Below are positions 55,602 through 64,000 of a stretch of DNA of 64,000 bases, piece by piece. Origin of the DNA: Siphonodentalium dalli (lineage: Eukaryota > Mollusca > Scaphopoda > Gadilida > Siphonodentaliidae); assembly GCA_032622095.1 (NCBI GenBank), contig CP136063.1, forward strand, positions 205,021,934 through 205,085,933, given 5' to 3'. Numbering within the stretch: position 1 is the first letter of the stretch; each line of letters opens with the position of its first letter. The position numbers and the translations under genes were made by a program. A model generated the notes under the pieces. That model worked only from the letters and a program-made list of their open reading frames with translations. It did not search any database and was not told the DNA's origin.

Positions 55602-55984
55602 ATCTACATAATCCCAGGCAAACGACGTCATACACATGTCATTGATATATATATATCACCTAGTACAAACGCTATCGCATGCCAAATGGGGTGGGATGCT
55701 GAAAAATCGCAAGCCAATTTGCGCGCGATTTAGTTTGCCGTGTCCCGCGTGACTCAGCATCGCATGCGAATATGTTTCGATTGTAAAATTCAAAGAAATG
55801 TAACTCTAACATACCCGTTATTTAGTAAAAAATCATACCAAAAGAATGACACCACAAAGAGACACGTTTCAAAAACACTTTAGGAAAAATCACTTTTAGG
55901 ATGGGTGGGCTTGGGGGAGGCGGACGGCACTGTCTAAGACCTGTTGGGAAACAAAATTCAAACTTAAGCAACGTCACCCGCGGG
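55602..55984. other. No feature recognised
   Basis: A hyphenated palindrome (TCGCATGCCAAATGGGGTGG..GCGCGCGATT..ACTCAGCATCGCATGCGA) lies near 55673-55770. No gene is supported. Confidence 0.4.
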
Positions 55985-56011
55985 GGGGCCTGATGGCTCA
56001 TAAAAACAACT

Positions 56012-56054
56012 CTATATATAAGCGCCCGCGGCTACCACTTTATAGCATCAAGGG
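56012..56054 (+). promoter_or_regulatory. Core-promoter-like TATA element
   Basis: CTATATATAAGCGCCCGCGG has a TATA box followed about 30 bp later by TATAGCATCAAGG, where an initiator would be expected. The next open frame starts at 56151. TATA-like strings are common in this AT-rich window, so support is weak. Confidence 0.25.
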
Positions 56055-56150
56055 TAGACTGAGCAAATCGAGACATATCAAAACGCATGCGATTCTCGCC
56101 TATCGTATCCGTATTTGGACGAGATTGTAAGACCATAGCCTGATATATAT

Positions 56151-56519
56151 ATGCCCAGACTGATGGAATCATTTATATATAACCACCATCGCGCATTTGA
56201 CTTATACACCAAAGTCAAACTTCTAACAACGCTCAGACAGAACATGACCTTGAAAATCGACGTCCATTTGGACATTGGCGGTAAATTATTGATGAGCTCA
56301 TACATCTTTGGTTCGTTGTCTCACATAAAATCTGTAAGCAACGAATTAAGCCAGTCTATGTATGCGAGGCACACACTGATGTTTTCGCCGCTTCTATATA
56401 GACTGGTGCCAGTGGGGGTTCCGAACAATATGTTAGATCATGCCACGATTCTCTACGCCCGTAAAGATCATACTCCATCAGTTCAAAACCTGGAAACTTT
56501 TTGATGTTCTGACGGGGAA
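56151..56519. pseudogene. Coding-like segment; strand uncertain
   Basis: Plus strand: 117 codons (56151-56504) with protein-like phrases (NMTLKIDVHLDIGGKLLMSS; LVPVGVPNNMLDHATILYAR). Minus strand: 56519-56356 reads KVPRQNIKKFPGFELMEYDL then YGRRESWHDL. A second region, 58504 downward on the minus strand, reads KVPCQNFKEFQGFVMVEYDL then NRR and stops. The minus-strand similarity between the two favours that strand as the ancestral coding sense, and 58504 has a good acceptor (TTTTACTTTAG). No family is recognised. Confidence 0.35.
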
Positions 56520-56529
56520 CTTTAATAAT

Positions 56530-56692
56530 GTGTTTCATAGTTCGTGAAGGTTCCAGTTCGAGATTACTCGATTTATGTAATTTTCGCCGGTAAATTTTGC
56601 TTTGCGTCGCTCACAATCATGGAATTTCCCCCGGGTAATCAATTCAATGTTTACTGCGAAATCGGCTAACAAAAGTCACCTAAATATTATAG
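56530..56692. mobile_element. Relative of the 58560-58760 fold-back
   Basis: GTGAAGGTTCCAGTTCGAGA at the left and TTTTGCTTTGCGTCGCTCAC..GGTAATC inside are shared with 58560-58760, the inner part in opposite orientation, as expected for two insertions of an inverted-repeat element. Confidence 0.45.
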
Positions 56693-57135
56693 CAACCACC
56701 AAGGGTGCTTATACCTAAGGCAGGTGAATGACGTCATATCATTTTTTCTATATCCATCAGTGATTTTATCAAGATCGCGGGTATAGATTTTGGAGAAATT
56801 ATCACGTGACGTCCGGTTAGAAACCGTGTGGAGATTGCAAAAAACGCGGAATTGGAAATGAAGTATAAAAAATGAAAGTAACTACTTCACACCTTACGAA
56901 GAATTCACAATTGATTTAAGTCTATTAATTTCATTTAGACCAATTTCGTTGGTCAGCTTAATGAAAACGAAAAATTAAGAAAACGATAATCCAGACAAGA
57001 TTTTACAATCCACGACACGCCTTGTCAATTTGGCATGTCGTTTCCGTCGTGACCACTGCATGATGTTACATAAATTATTCTTAGCGTTATGTCGCCGAAA
57101 AAAGGCAAATTTGAGGCACATCATGTGTGGTTGCT
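56693..57135 (-). repeat. 450-bp dispersed repeat, inverted partner of 38712-39165
   Basis: Opposite-strand match to 38712-39165 with about the same boundaries and scattered substitutions. Confidence 0.65.
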
Positions 57136-57239
57136 CCACTACGTGTCACGTACGATTCATATTATTCTCGAGCTGGGTCCATCCCTACTATGAAATAGTA
57201 TTAACTAAGAAATGTATCTCCGGCGTTGTTTTTTCGATG

Positions 57240-57638
57240 TTAACCCTTTACCCAACAAACCGGCCAAAACCGCCCAAATAAAGCCTCAACAGCCTAAAAT
57301 ATCTTCGGTCTGTCTCAATAGAACCATACAAATATGGATATCATTGGAACCGGCTCCTTGACCACATTGTGATAGTTACAGTTATGCCCTGTGCCAATGC
57401 ATTCTCTTATATATGCGAGTCGACCATAGGTCGCCTCGCATATATAAGAGAATGCATTGGCCTAAACAAAATCTTTTTTAAACACTTTTTACCATTTGTT
57501 CTTACATTCTTTAACAATTTTATAATTTTAATGTGTTAAGCCAATGCATTCTCTTATATATGCGAGGCGACCTATGGTCGACTCGCATATATAAGAGAAT
57601 GCATTGGCACAGGGCCCTTCTGTTGGGTAAAGGGTTAA
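57240..57638 (+). mobile_element. Double-palindrome TTAA MITE, subfamily A
   Basis: Same ends, orientation and near-identical sequence as 12463-12862, bounded by TTAA at 57240 and 57635. Confidence 0.85.
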
Positions 57639-57754
57639 AATGTTTACTGTGGTATATAAATATGTGGGCATTATTCTCATCAGTCTGTCAACTCCCAACT
57701 GGAATTTTAGAGATGTCGTTGGTGGGTGGGTGCATCACCATTCCACTTTGGTAA

Positions 57755-57840
57755 ACTAGTTTGGTCTGGATTAAGGGGGTGCTGTTGGAAAAATGAATTA
57801 GGTGGACATCCGCCTCAACGGAGACCACTCTAGTCACGCC
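57755..57840. mobile_element. hAT-family terminus fragment
   Basis: GGTCTGGATTAAGGGGGTGC, GGTGGACATCCGCCTCAACG and GAGACCACTCTAGTCACG correspond to the right end of the CAGGGACGTGG family. The outermost bases are eroded. Confidence 0.5.
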
Positions 57841-58359
57841 AATTCGCTCATCACACCCTGAAATTTAAAGCAACCATTCATACAGAGAAAATAAACTTCT
57901 TGAAACTTGTTAATGAACATTTTGGTAAATTGCTGATCAGCTGCTGTCAGCATTCCCGTTTGTAAATTCCTGTTCGACAACAATGCCTGATTCAGCATTT
58001 TAATATCATCCCACAAGGTGGGTTAAATCTGAATGACTCGCATTGAACATTGATAGATTGGCAATTTGGCACTTGACAGAATCTCTATCGGCGATCAAAC
58101 GTCATGTGTACATAGCCCGAGTGCATACATGGCGCGATATGAGATTGGAACGTCCACAGAGAGATACATGGTGCCGTCCAGTTGCCGTGACAAAGAGACC
58201 TGTTCTCCCTGTATTTGTTCAGAACACATTCCTTCTTCTAATCATAAAGCAGGTCTATATTGATAATGTATAAATTCTATTCTGCGATGGGATATTATCT
58301 CGACTTCGGTATTCGTTCACATGTCATATTTGAATATATTCTCATTACCTGAAACTGCT
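57841..58359. other. No gene recognised
   Basis: A minus-strand frame (58016-57834; MLNQALLSNRNLQTGMLTAA) and two overlapping plus-strand frames (58043-58273) are protein-like in places but lack confirming motifs. Confidence 0.35.
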
Positions 58360-58504
58360 TACAATGCATGCTTATCGTGATTGGTAGTATAGCCCGTGTT
58401 TCCCCAGATCATGCCATGAATATCAAATCTGGCTAACGCCTGTTGAGATCATATTCCACCATTACAAAACCTTGGAACTCTTTAAAGTTTTGACAGGGAA
58501 CCTT
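58360..58504 (-). pseudogene. Exon-like fragment similar to 56356-56519
   Basis: The acceptor TTTTTTTTACTTTAG opens a frame KVPCQNFKEFQGFVMVEYDL, NRR, stop, then PDLIFMA, stop, SGETRAILPIT. The first 23 residues align with the minus-strand frame at 56519. Two stops show decay. Confidence 0.35.
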
Positions 58505-58559
58505 CTAAAGTAAAAAAAATAATAACACGGGAATATATTTCTTCGTTATTATTTGTTCC

Positions 58560-58760
58560 TTTATTTAATGTACTTCACTGTAGGTGAAGGTCCCAACTCG
58601 AAATTGCATACTTTTCTGTGACTTTTGTTAGCCGATATCGTAATAAAGAATGAATGAATTACCCAGGAGAATTTCCACAATTGTAAGCGACGCAAAGCAA
58701 ACACAAAGTCACTTTAATCGTGAAATTTCGAGTTGGCCGGGACCTTCACTCACAATACAT
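58560..58760. mobile_element. Fold-back element
   Basis: GTGAAGGTCCCAACTCGAAATT and its complement AATTTCGAGTTGGCCGGGACCTTCAC enclose about 150 bp. A related copy is at 56530-56692. Confidence 0.6.
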
Positions 58761-58810
58761 AATTAAACAGATACTGATATAAGAAATATATTCCCCGCGT
58801 AATTTTTCGA

Positions 58811-59150
58811 TATCAGTTTAACCTGTTTCAGAAGCTGTTTTATTAAAAAAGAAGAAGGTTAATACAGGCAAATGTGAAGATTTTTTCAAATACTGGCTGA
58901 TAGGCATTTATCTAACACATCCATGCATTGGAGTTTCTCGGTCAGTGTGTGATAGGAGCATGCTAGGTCTACCTGTGTAGTCAAATTCAATACTGCTAAA
59001 TGAAAATTAATCGAATTCATCAATGTACGTAGTGGAAAAATACAGTAACCCACTAGAAGCTGATATGTGCCATTAAAACACCAGTATAAGTTATATTTTA
59101 CAGCAACAAATTATGCATATCCAGTGAGAAATCATTTCCCCTGCAAGCTA
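58811..59150. other. No feature recognised
   Basis: Nothing supported. Confidence 0.5.
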
Positions 59151-59400
59151 TATTCACAGTGCAGAAACCGTACACACAACTGATCGGAAGATGCTGTCGC
59201 AATCAAAATATTGCAAAATATTGCAAAATAACAAAAATAACAACATAAAACAAGTTTTCTGACTGAATAGACGGATCACCAACAACTATAAACGTAAGTA
59301 TTTATTGTAAATATACATATACCGATTGCAAGAGTGCTCCATTTGAGCGAACGACATTTGGTCACTTCAGAAAATAAATTTCTCGCAAAAACCTATACGT
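59151..59400 (+). repeat. 250-bp inverted repeat, left arm (partner 62600-62850)
   Basis: AACTGATCGGAAGATGCTGT, AAAACAAGTTTTCTGACTGA, AACAACTATAAACGTAAGTA and TGCTCCATTTGAGCGAACGA match the complement of 62600-62850. The intervening 3.2 kb contains two TTAA MITEs. The pair could be the arms of an old transposon. Confidence 0.65.
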
Positions 59401-60427
59401 GTATAGGTGTATACGTGTGGATTTACTAAAAAACACAGCACGTATGTGCACATCACCGTATATGTGCAGTGATGTGGCGAAGGGGTCACGATTTGGAATG
59501 CCTCCTTGGGTATCACGATTTCGGATGGCGAGTCCCGAAAAGTCCAACAAGTGTTAGCTTCGAGTTGCACCTCTTGGGTTGGATTTTCCGACAGGGACTC
59601 ACTGGCAAACGATTGGACAAAATGATTTACCCCCTCTCCATTGGTAAATCGGTCTAGTTTCATATTTAAAATGTCCAAATGTGAGCTAAATATCAGTCGG
59701 AAACATCAGCTTTCAACTGCATGATACTATAGTGTCAAGTATGGAATCTGAAACCGGAGTCTCCACATTTTTTAACTAAGCAGCTTTTAGATCCAAGAAA
59801 ATGTGGGGGTAGCAGACAGCGCTCCCATATTACAAAGTCCCTGCATGGATGCACGACTATTTATTTATGCCCACATTTTAGATAAAATATGGGCGTATTT
59901 TGACCAGGCCCACTGGTGATTTTAATATCTTTTTTAATTAATGTCTTTGTAACAAATGTATTCTGGCATTTTTACTCGAAATTATACATTACCCTACAAC
60001 ATTTCGAGTAAAACTTCCAGCATATATTGTTTACAAAATAGCTAATTAAAGAAATAGTATCGCTACTCGTACTATATAAAAGCCATGCAATTGTGTGTCC
60101 GTCTGTAACGATTTGTGACAGTGTCTCCAATAAACCAACATATGACCACATACGTAGACATGGCTAAGATAATTATGTCTGGATAAGACAAACTGTGTCA
60201 CAATTGGGACCGACGATATCACAATTGTCAATGTTCGTTAACTGGAGAAACATAGATGGTAGATTGATCATTTACTAACAATAAACACTTATCACGAAGT
60301 AGTGAGATATATATGTTAAAGTGGCATAGAACATTTCGCTGGGGTTGGTCAAATTGGAAGAGGGAATAATCTTCCTCAAAGCAGTAACTGTAATCCCCGG
60401 AACGAAGTGATGTGGATATGATATATG
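59401..60427. other. No gene recognised
   Basis: The minus-strand frame 59367-59678 lies in sequence that partly resembles hAT-family interior (ACCCAAGAGGTGCAACTCGA, CCCTGTCGGAAAATCC). A GTGATGTGGCGAAGGGGTC phrase at 59469 resembles a hAT-family terminus. Confidence 0.4.
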
Positions 60428-60861
60428 TGACCCGCCATATTAAATCCAGTCGTCAGTCGGGATTTTTGTACCCTGTGCCAATGCATTCTCTTATATATGC
60501 GAGTCGAACATAGGTCGCCTCGCATAAATAAGAGAATGCATTGGCCTAACAATGTTTTACAATTTTAATAATTTTTTTCTTGTATTCTTTAACAATTTTA
60601 TAATTTCACCCATACAGAGCCCCAGACAAACATGAGCAGACGACACTCTTCTATATGCTTCTATATATGTGTGGGCTCCCTGCAGGGTAATGGATGTTTT
60701 TTATTTTATGTCCTAAAAATTGTAAGAAACATTTATTTAAAAAAAATGGTAAAACATTGTTAGGCCAATGCATTCTCTTATATATGCGAGGCGACCTATG
60801 GAATGTATTGGCACAGGGTTAAAAAATCCCGACTTACGACTGGATTTGATATGGCGGGTCA
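60428..60861 (+). mobile_element. Palindrome-core element in a third outer frame, one palindrome collapsed
   Basis: Outer inverted arms TGACCCGCCATATTAAATCC..CGGGATTTTT and AAAAATCCCG..GGATTTGATATGGCGGGTCA (about 45 bp) differ from the TTAA subfamilies, but the left palindrome (60475-60545) is the same core. The right palindrome (60763-60812) has lost its second half. An unrelated 85-bp segment (CCATACAGAGCCCCAGACAA ... GGGCTCCCTGCAGGG) sits in the spacer at about 60608-60690. Confidence 0.65.
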
Positions 60862-61467
60862 CATTTTATGGTTCACTTTGACTAAATATGTCTTTTGATC
60901 ATAATATCGATCTAAAAAGCATGTTACGTACGGTACGCATCCCTTTAAGAGAGATGGCATGCATGAGATGTCGATTTTGGTTGTACATGTATATTTCAGT
61001 TTCCTATCGCTAAAGTGAAACAAGTCACTTCACTGAAAACGACCATTCAAGCCTTGAGGTTTTATGTTTTGCTTTAAGTTTAATTCTACATTATTATATT
61101 ATTTGAAACGCTTTTGATACATATATTCAGAAGATTGAGTCTCATCTATTGAGTCACCGGAAACCTTGAGAAGTAATATGCATAATATGTATACATGTAG
61201 ACCAGAAGTCTTCAATTGCCTACCATGCTTTTCGATGAACTACATCATGTACTTCTTTACTGATAATATATTTTAAAATATATCTAAAATATAATTATAT
61301 TTAGCACGGTATGTATTGTTTCAACATAGTTATGTTAGGTGCATCCTTGAAGAAGAACATATTTTGAATATTCGGAAAACGGATGTAGAACGGAACAGTG
61401 CATGCACGTCTTCATTCGTGTGGTTCGTGAAGGTTACTAATAATAACCATCTGGAGGTGGAACATGT
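60862..61467. other. No feature recognised
   Basis: Featureless AT-rich DNA. Confidence 0.5.
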
Positions 61468-62317
61468 TTAACCCTTTACCCAACAAAGCGGCCAAAAACG
61501 CCCAAATAAAGCTTCAACAGCCTAAAATATCTTCGGTCTGTCTCAATAACACCATACAAATATGGATATCATTCGAACCGGTTCATTGACCACATTGTGA
61601 TGGTTACAGTTATGCCCTGTGCCAATGCATTCTCTTATATATGCGAGTCGACCATTGGTCGCCTCGCATATATAAGAGAATGCATTGGCCTAAAAAAAAA
61701 CTTTTTTTAACACTTTTTACCATTTTTTCTTACATTCTTTAACAATTTTATAATTTTTTCTTACATTTTTTATAATATTTTTCTACATTCTTTGACAATT
61801 TTATCATTTTTAATATGTGTTAAGCCAATGCATTCTCTTATATTATTTATTTATTTATATATTTATTGGGGTTTAACCCTTTCAGTGCCAGGGGCCGATC
61901 TCATCGGCCCTAATTTACGGTCTGTAAAATCGGCCCTTTTTTTTATAGATTTTTTTGGGTTGAATTTTTTTGGGGTATGCTTAAGCATGTTATAGCGAAT
62001 TTAAAAACAAACTGGATAAAACCTTAGGGGCATGTTTTAACTCAAAACTATACCAAGTATTCATAGTAATAATTTTGATGCCCATGAAAAACGTAAGATT
62101 CCCTGGCACTAAACCTACAAAATAAGTCTGGCACTGAAAGAGATAAAGAATATAAGAAAAAATTATTAAAATTGTAAAAAATTGTAAAAAATAATAACAA
62201 ATGATGAAAAATTGTTAGGCCAATGCATTCTCTTATATATGCGAGGCGACCTATGGTCGACTCGCATATATAAGAGAATGCATTGGCACAGGGCCGTTCT
62301 GTTGGGTAAAGGGTTAA
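61468..62317 (+). mobile_element. Double-palindrome TTAA MITE, subfamily A, with internal insertion
   Basis: TTAA ends and the unique arm are as in 12463-12862. The left palindrome (61620-61689) is intact. A truncated start of a second palindrome at about 61823-61843 is followed by inserted DNA (61844-62150), then more spacer and a complete right palindrome (62219-62287). The inserted part includes a separate TTAA-ended element. Confidence 0.75.
61873..62150. mobile_element. Nested TTAA-type element with another terminus
   Basis: TTAACCCTTTCAGTGCCAGG at the left and CTGGCACTGAAAGAGATAAAG at the right are inverted. The start contains the small palindrome GGGCCGATCTCATCGGCCC. It is non-coding. 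A right-hand TTAA is not clean. Confidence 0.5.
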
Positions 62318-62599
62318 TATGGAAACCTCGTTCATGTTTTCGTCTTTGCACACAAAACCCATCATCAATATTAGACGTACATATTTTCGACAACTGGTGA
62401 CCAGTAACTTAAGCAACTAGACGTACAGTGACTGACGAGTGGGGTGTCCAAATAAATAGTGTCCATTTTCAGATTGTGAACACACCTGAGCCAAGGTAAT
62501 GTAACTTTATGCTGCAGACATAATGACCTTTCCGCTGCAATACAGTGGGATTTCAGACAGAAGCTGTGTATGTGTTAACATGCCATATGAAGAGGGAAA

Positions 62600-62850
62600 T
62601 TTTGCGAGAAAATTATTTTCTGAAGCGATCAAAGGCTGTTTTTATCTATAAAAAAGTCGTTCGCTCAAATGGAGCACGCATGCGACCGGCAAATATGTAC
62701 TTACGTTTATAGTTGTTGGTGAACCGTCTGTTCAGTCAGTAAACTTGTTTTATGTTGTTATTTTTGTTATTCTGCAATATTTTGATCTATAAAAAGAATT
62801 GTCTCGCCTCGGCGACAGCAACTTCCGATCAGTTGTTTGTATGGTTTATA
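62600..62850 (-). repeat. 250-bp inverted repeat, right arm (partner 59151-59400)
   Basis: Complement of 59151-59400 with about one change in ten by eye, and small indels such as the extra CTATAAAAAGAATT block. Confidence 0.65.
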
Positions 62851-63615
62851 CACTTTGATATTGCATGAACCGAACATATGATTTGGATATTTGGCTGTAA
62901 TACATTTTAATCTGATAACCGCTTAGGGCAGTGAACTCAATCTTTACTTTCGAGTCACTGTTTTGACATTTTGTAGACATACCCATGACATTAGTTGTTT
63001 AGCTCCAATTCTTAAACTAAAGTTGACATACTTTGAAAATAAATACATAGTGAGGATATTTACCAGGCTGCAATTGGAAATATTAGTTTTTATAAATTCC
63101 TGATATCTGCAAACCCAGGCCACTGTGAAGGATACACACAATTCCATTTCCTGACTAACCAGACCATTATCCATATTATTCTATACCACTTGTGTTAGTA
63201 TACTAAATTTATATGCAACATGCCATAGCTTAATGTCATCTCCACCAAGGCCCACATGAGGTCACAGTAACATAAATATGGGGCTTTGCAGTTATATGTT
63301 TTAAACTGTTACAAATGTTAAATATGGGTGCACACAATTTCTGTAATAAAAAAAATTGCACGATGTTGTAAAAAATGCTAGTTTTGCCATTCGGACCACC
63401 ACCACCCCGGCAAACCTTCCCTCAATGTTTTTATTACTAACCCCCTGAAGTGACACCCGGAAACTGCGTTTAATATTTCTCATCTAAGCATATTTTTCTG
63501 TATCGTGCAAAGTAACGTAATCTTATCTTGAGAGAAAAACATCCTGTTACAAACAAATTATACTTATATACCAGCCTCAATTCAAAATTTACATAACATC
63601 ACTGTTTTGTTATTT
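62851..63615. other. No gene recognised
   Basis: Open frames at 62944-63174 and 63301-63483 (minus) lack domain features. Confidence 0.5.
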
Positions 63616-63616
63616 T

Positions 63617-63835
63617 AACCCTTCCATTACTGGAGCTTCCTGAATTTTTTCGAAAAAACCCTGTGCCAGTGCATTAAATTATATATGCGAGTCCACCATA
63701 GGGAGCCTCACATATATATAAGAACATGCATTTGCCTAACAATATTTATATTGCCATTGTAAGCCATGCATTCTCTTAATACGCGAAGCCCCCTATGGGG
63801 AAACTCGCATATATTAGCGAATGCACTGGCACATG
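63617..63835 (+). mobile_element. Double-palindrome TTAA MITE, subfamily B, diverged
   Basis: TTAACCCTTCCATTACTGGA begins the left arm. Two decayed palindromes follow (63665-63738 and 63761-63830). The right arm (GATCTTTAACGCTGCACC) resembles the 128-343 and 24694-25204 copies. The end is not resolved. Confidence 0.6.
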
Positions 63836-63887
63836 ATCTTTAACGCTGCACCATTCAGGTGCACACAGCACCTGAATACTAACTTAG

Positions 63888-63916
63888 AATATAATAGAAT
63901 AGAATAGAATATTTAT
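63888..63916 (+). repeat. (AATAG)n microsatellite
   Basis: About four to five AATAG units next to TATTTATTG, possibly the tail of a retroelement extending past the window. Confidence 0.7.
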
Positions 63917-64000
63917 TGTAATACACCAGATATATAGGCAGTTGCAAGTTACATATTGAGTTAAAACTTAAAACATATAAATACACACGAACATAAATTG

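Overview
The window looks like nuclear, non-coding, repeat-dense DNA from an animal, most likely a marine invertebrate (a mollusc or other lophotrochozoan is my guess, held weakly). It is AT-rich and has no operons, no dense genes and no long intact ORF. It does contain GT-AG splice signals, tRNA-derived SINEs, a truncated LINE, long microsatellites and cut-and-paste transposon relics. Nearly all listed ORFs are chance frames or lie inside repeats. No complete host gene is visible.

The sequence is built mainly from non-autonomous DNA transposons, many with readable ends and target-site duplications (TSDs): (1) TTAA-flanked elements with a core of two long palindromes (128-343, 12463-12862, 24694-25204, 52037-52491, 57240-57638, 61468-62317, 63617-63835, with the same core in another outer frame at 60428-60861); (2) hAT-type elements with CAGGG or CAGTG termini and 8-bp TSDs (6808-7996, 29986-30847, 35753-36957, 55199-55601); (3) PIF/Harbinger-type elements with 3-bp TSDs (15961-17415, 28656-30910, 35260-38675, 43114-43529, 49031-49443, 52491-53987); (4) TA-flanked hairpins (1061-1274, 41070-41280, 44020-44140, 48290-48452); (5) other TTAA-ended repeats (27162-27665, 41553-42054, 54052-54480); (6) a long inverted-repeat element with CACTG ends and a possible 5-bp TSD (22106-22990). 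Nesting is common and gives relative ages.

Coding traces are few and mostly broken. They are a C2H2 zinc-finger exon (4924-5364, minus), a signal-peptide-like small ORF (13327-13494, plus), a non-LTR retrotransposon C-terminus (26179-26900, minus), a possible terminal exon (40718-40837, plus), and a decayed unknown gene (45047-46380, minus) split by a SINE with a 13-bp TSD. A membrane-anchor first exon with a splice donor (47246-47455, minus) has an inverted partner at 44411-44849. Two damaged segments at 54558-55198 and 56151-56519 complete the list.

Layout: 0-8 kb fold-back elements, a tandem repeat rich in TGACCTTG motifs, the zinc-finger relic and a composite repeat; 8.6-11.9 kb a 980-bp direct duplication; 12-19 kb TTAA and Harbinger elements and a SINE; 19-24 kb a large inverted-repeat composite; 24-31 kb TTAA element, LINE and a second Harbinger copy with a nested hAT; 31-35 kb simple repeats; 35-39 kb a compound Harbinger-like unit; 39-50 kb SINE/MITE nests and the split pseudogene; 52-54 kb a 44-unit satellite that grew inside a MITE terminus; 54-64 kb gene relics and more TTAA elements.
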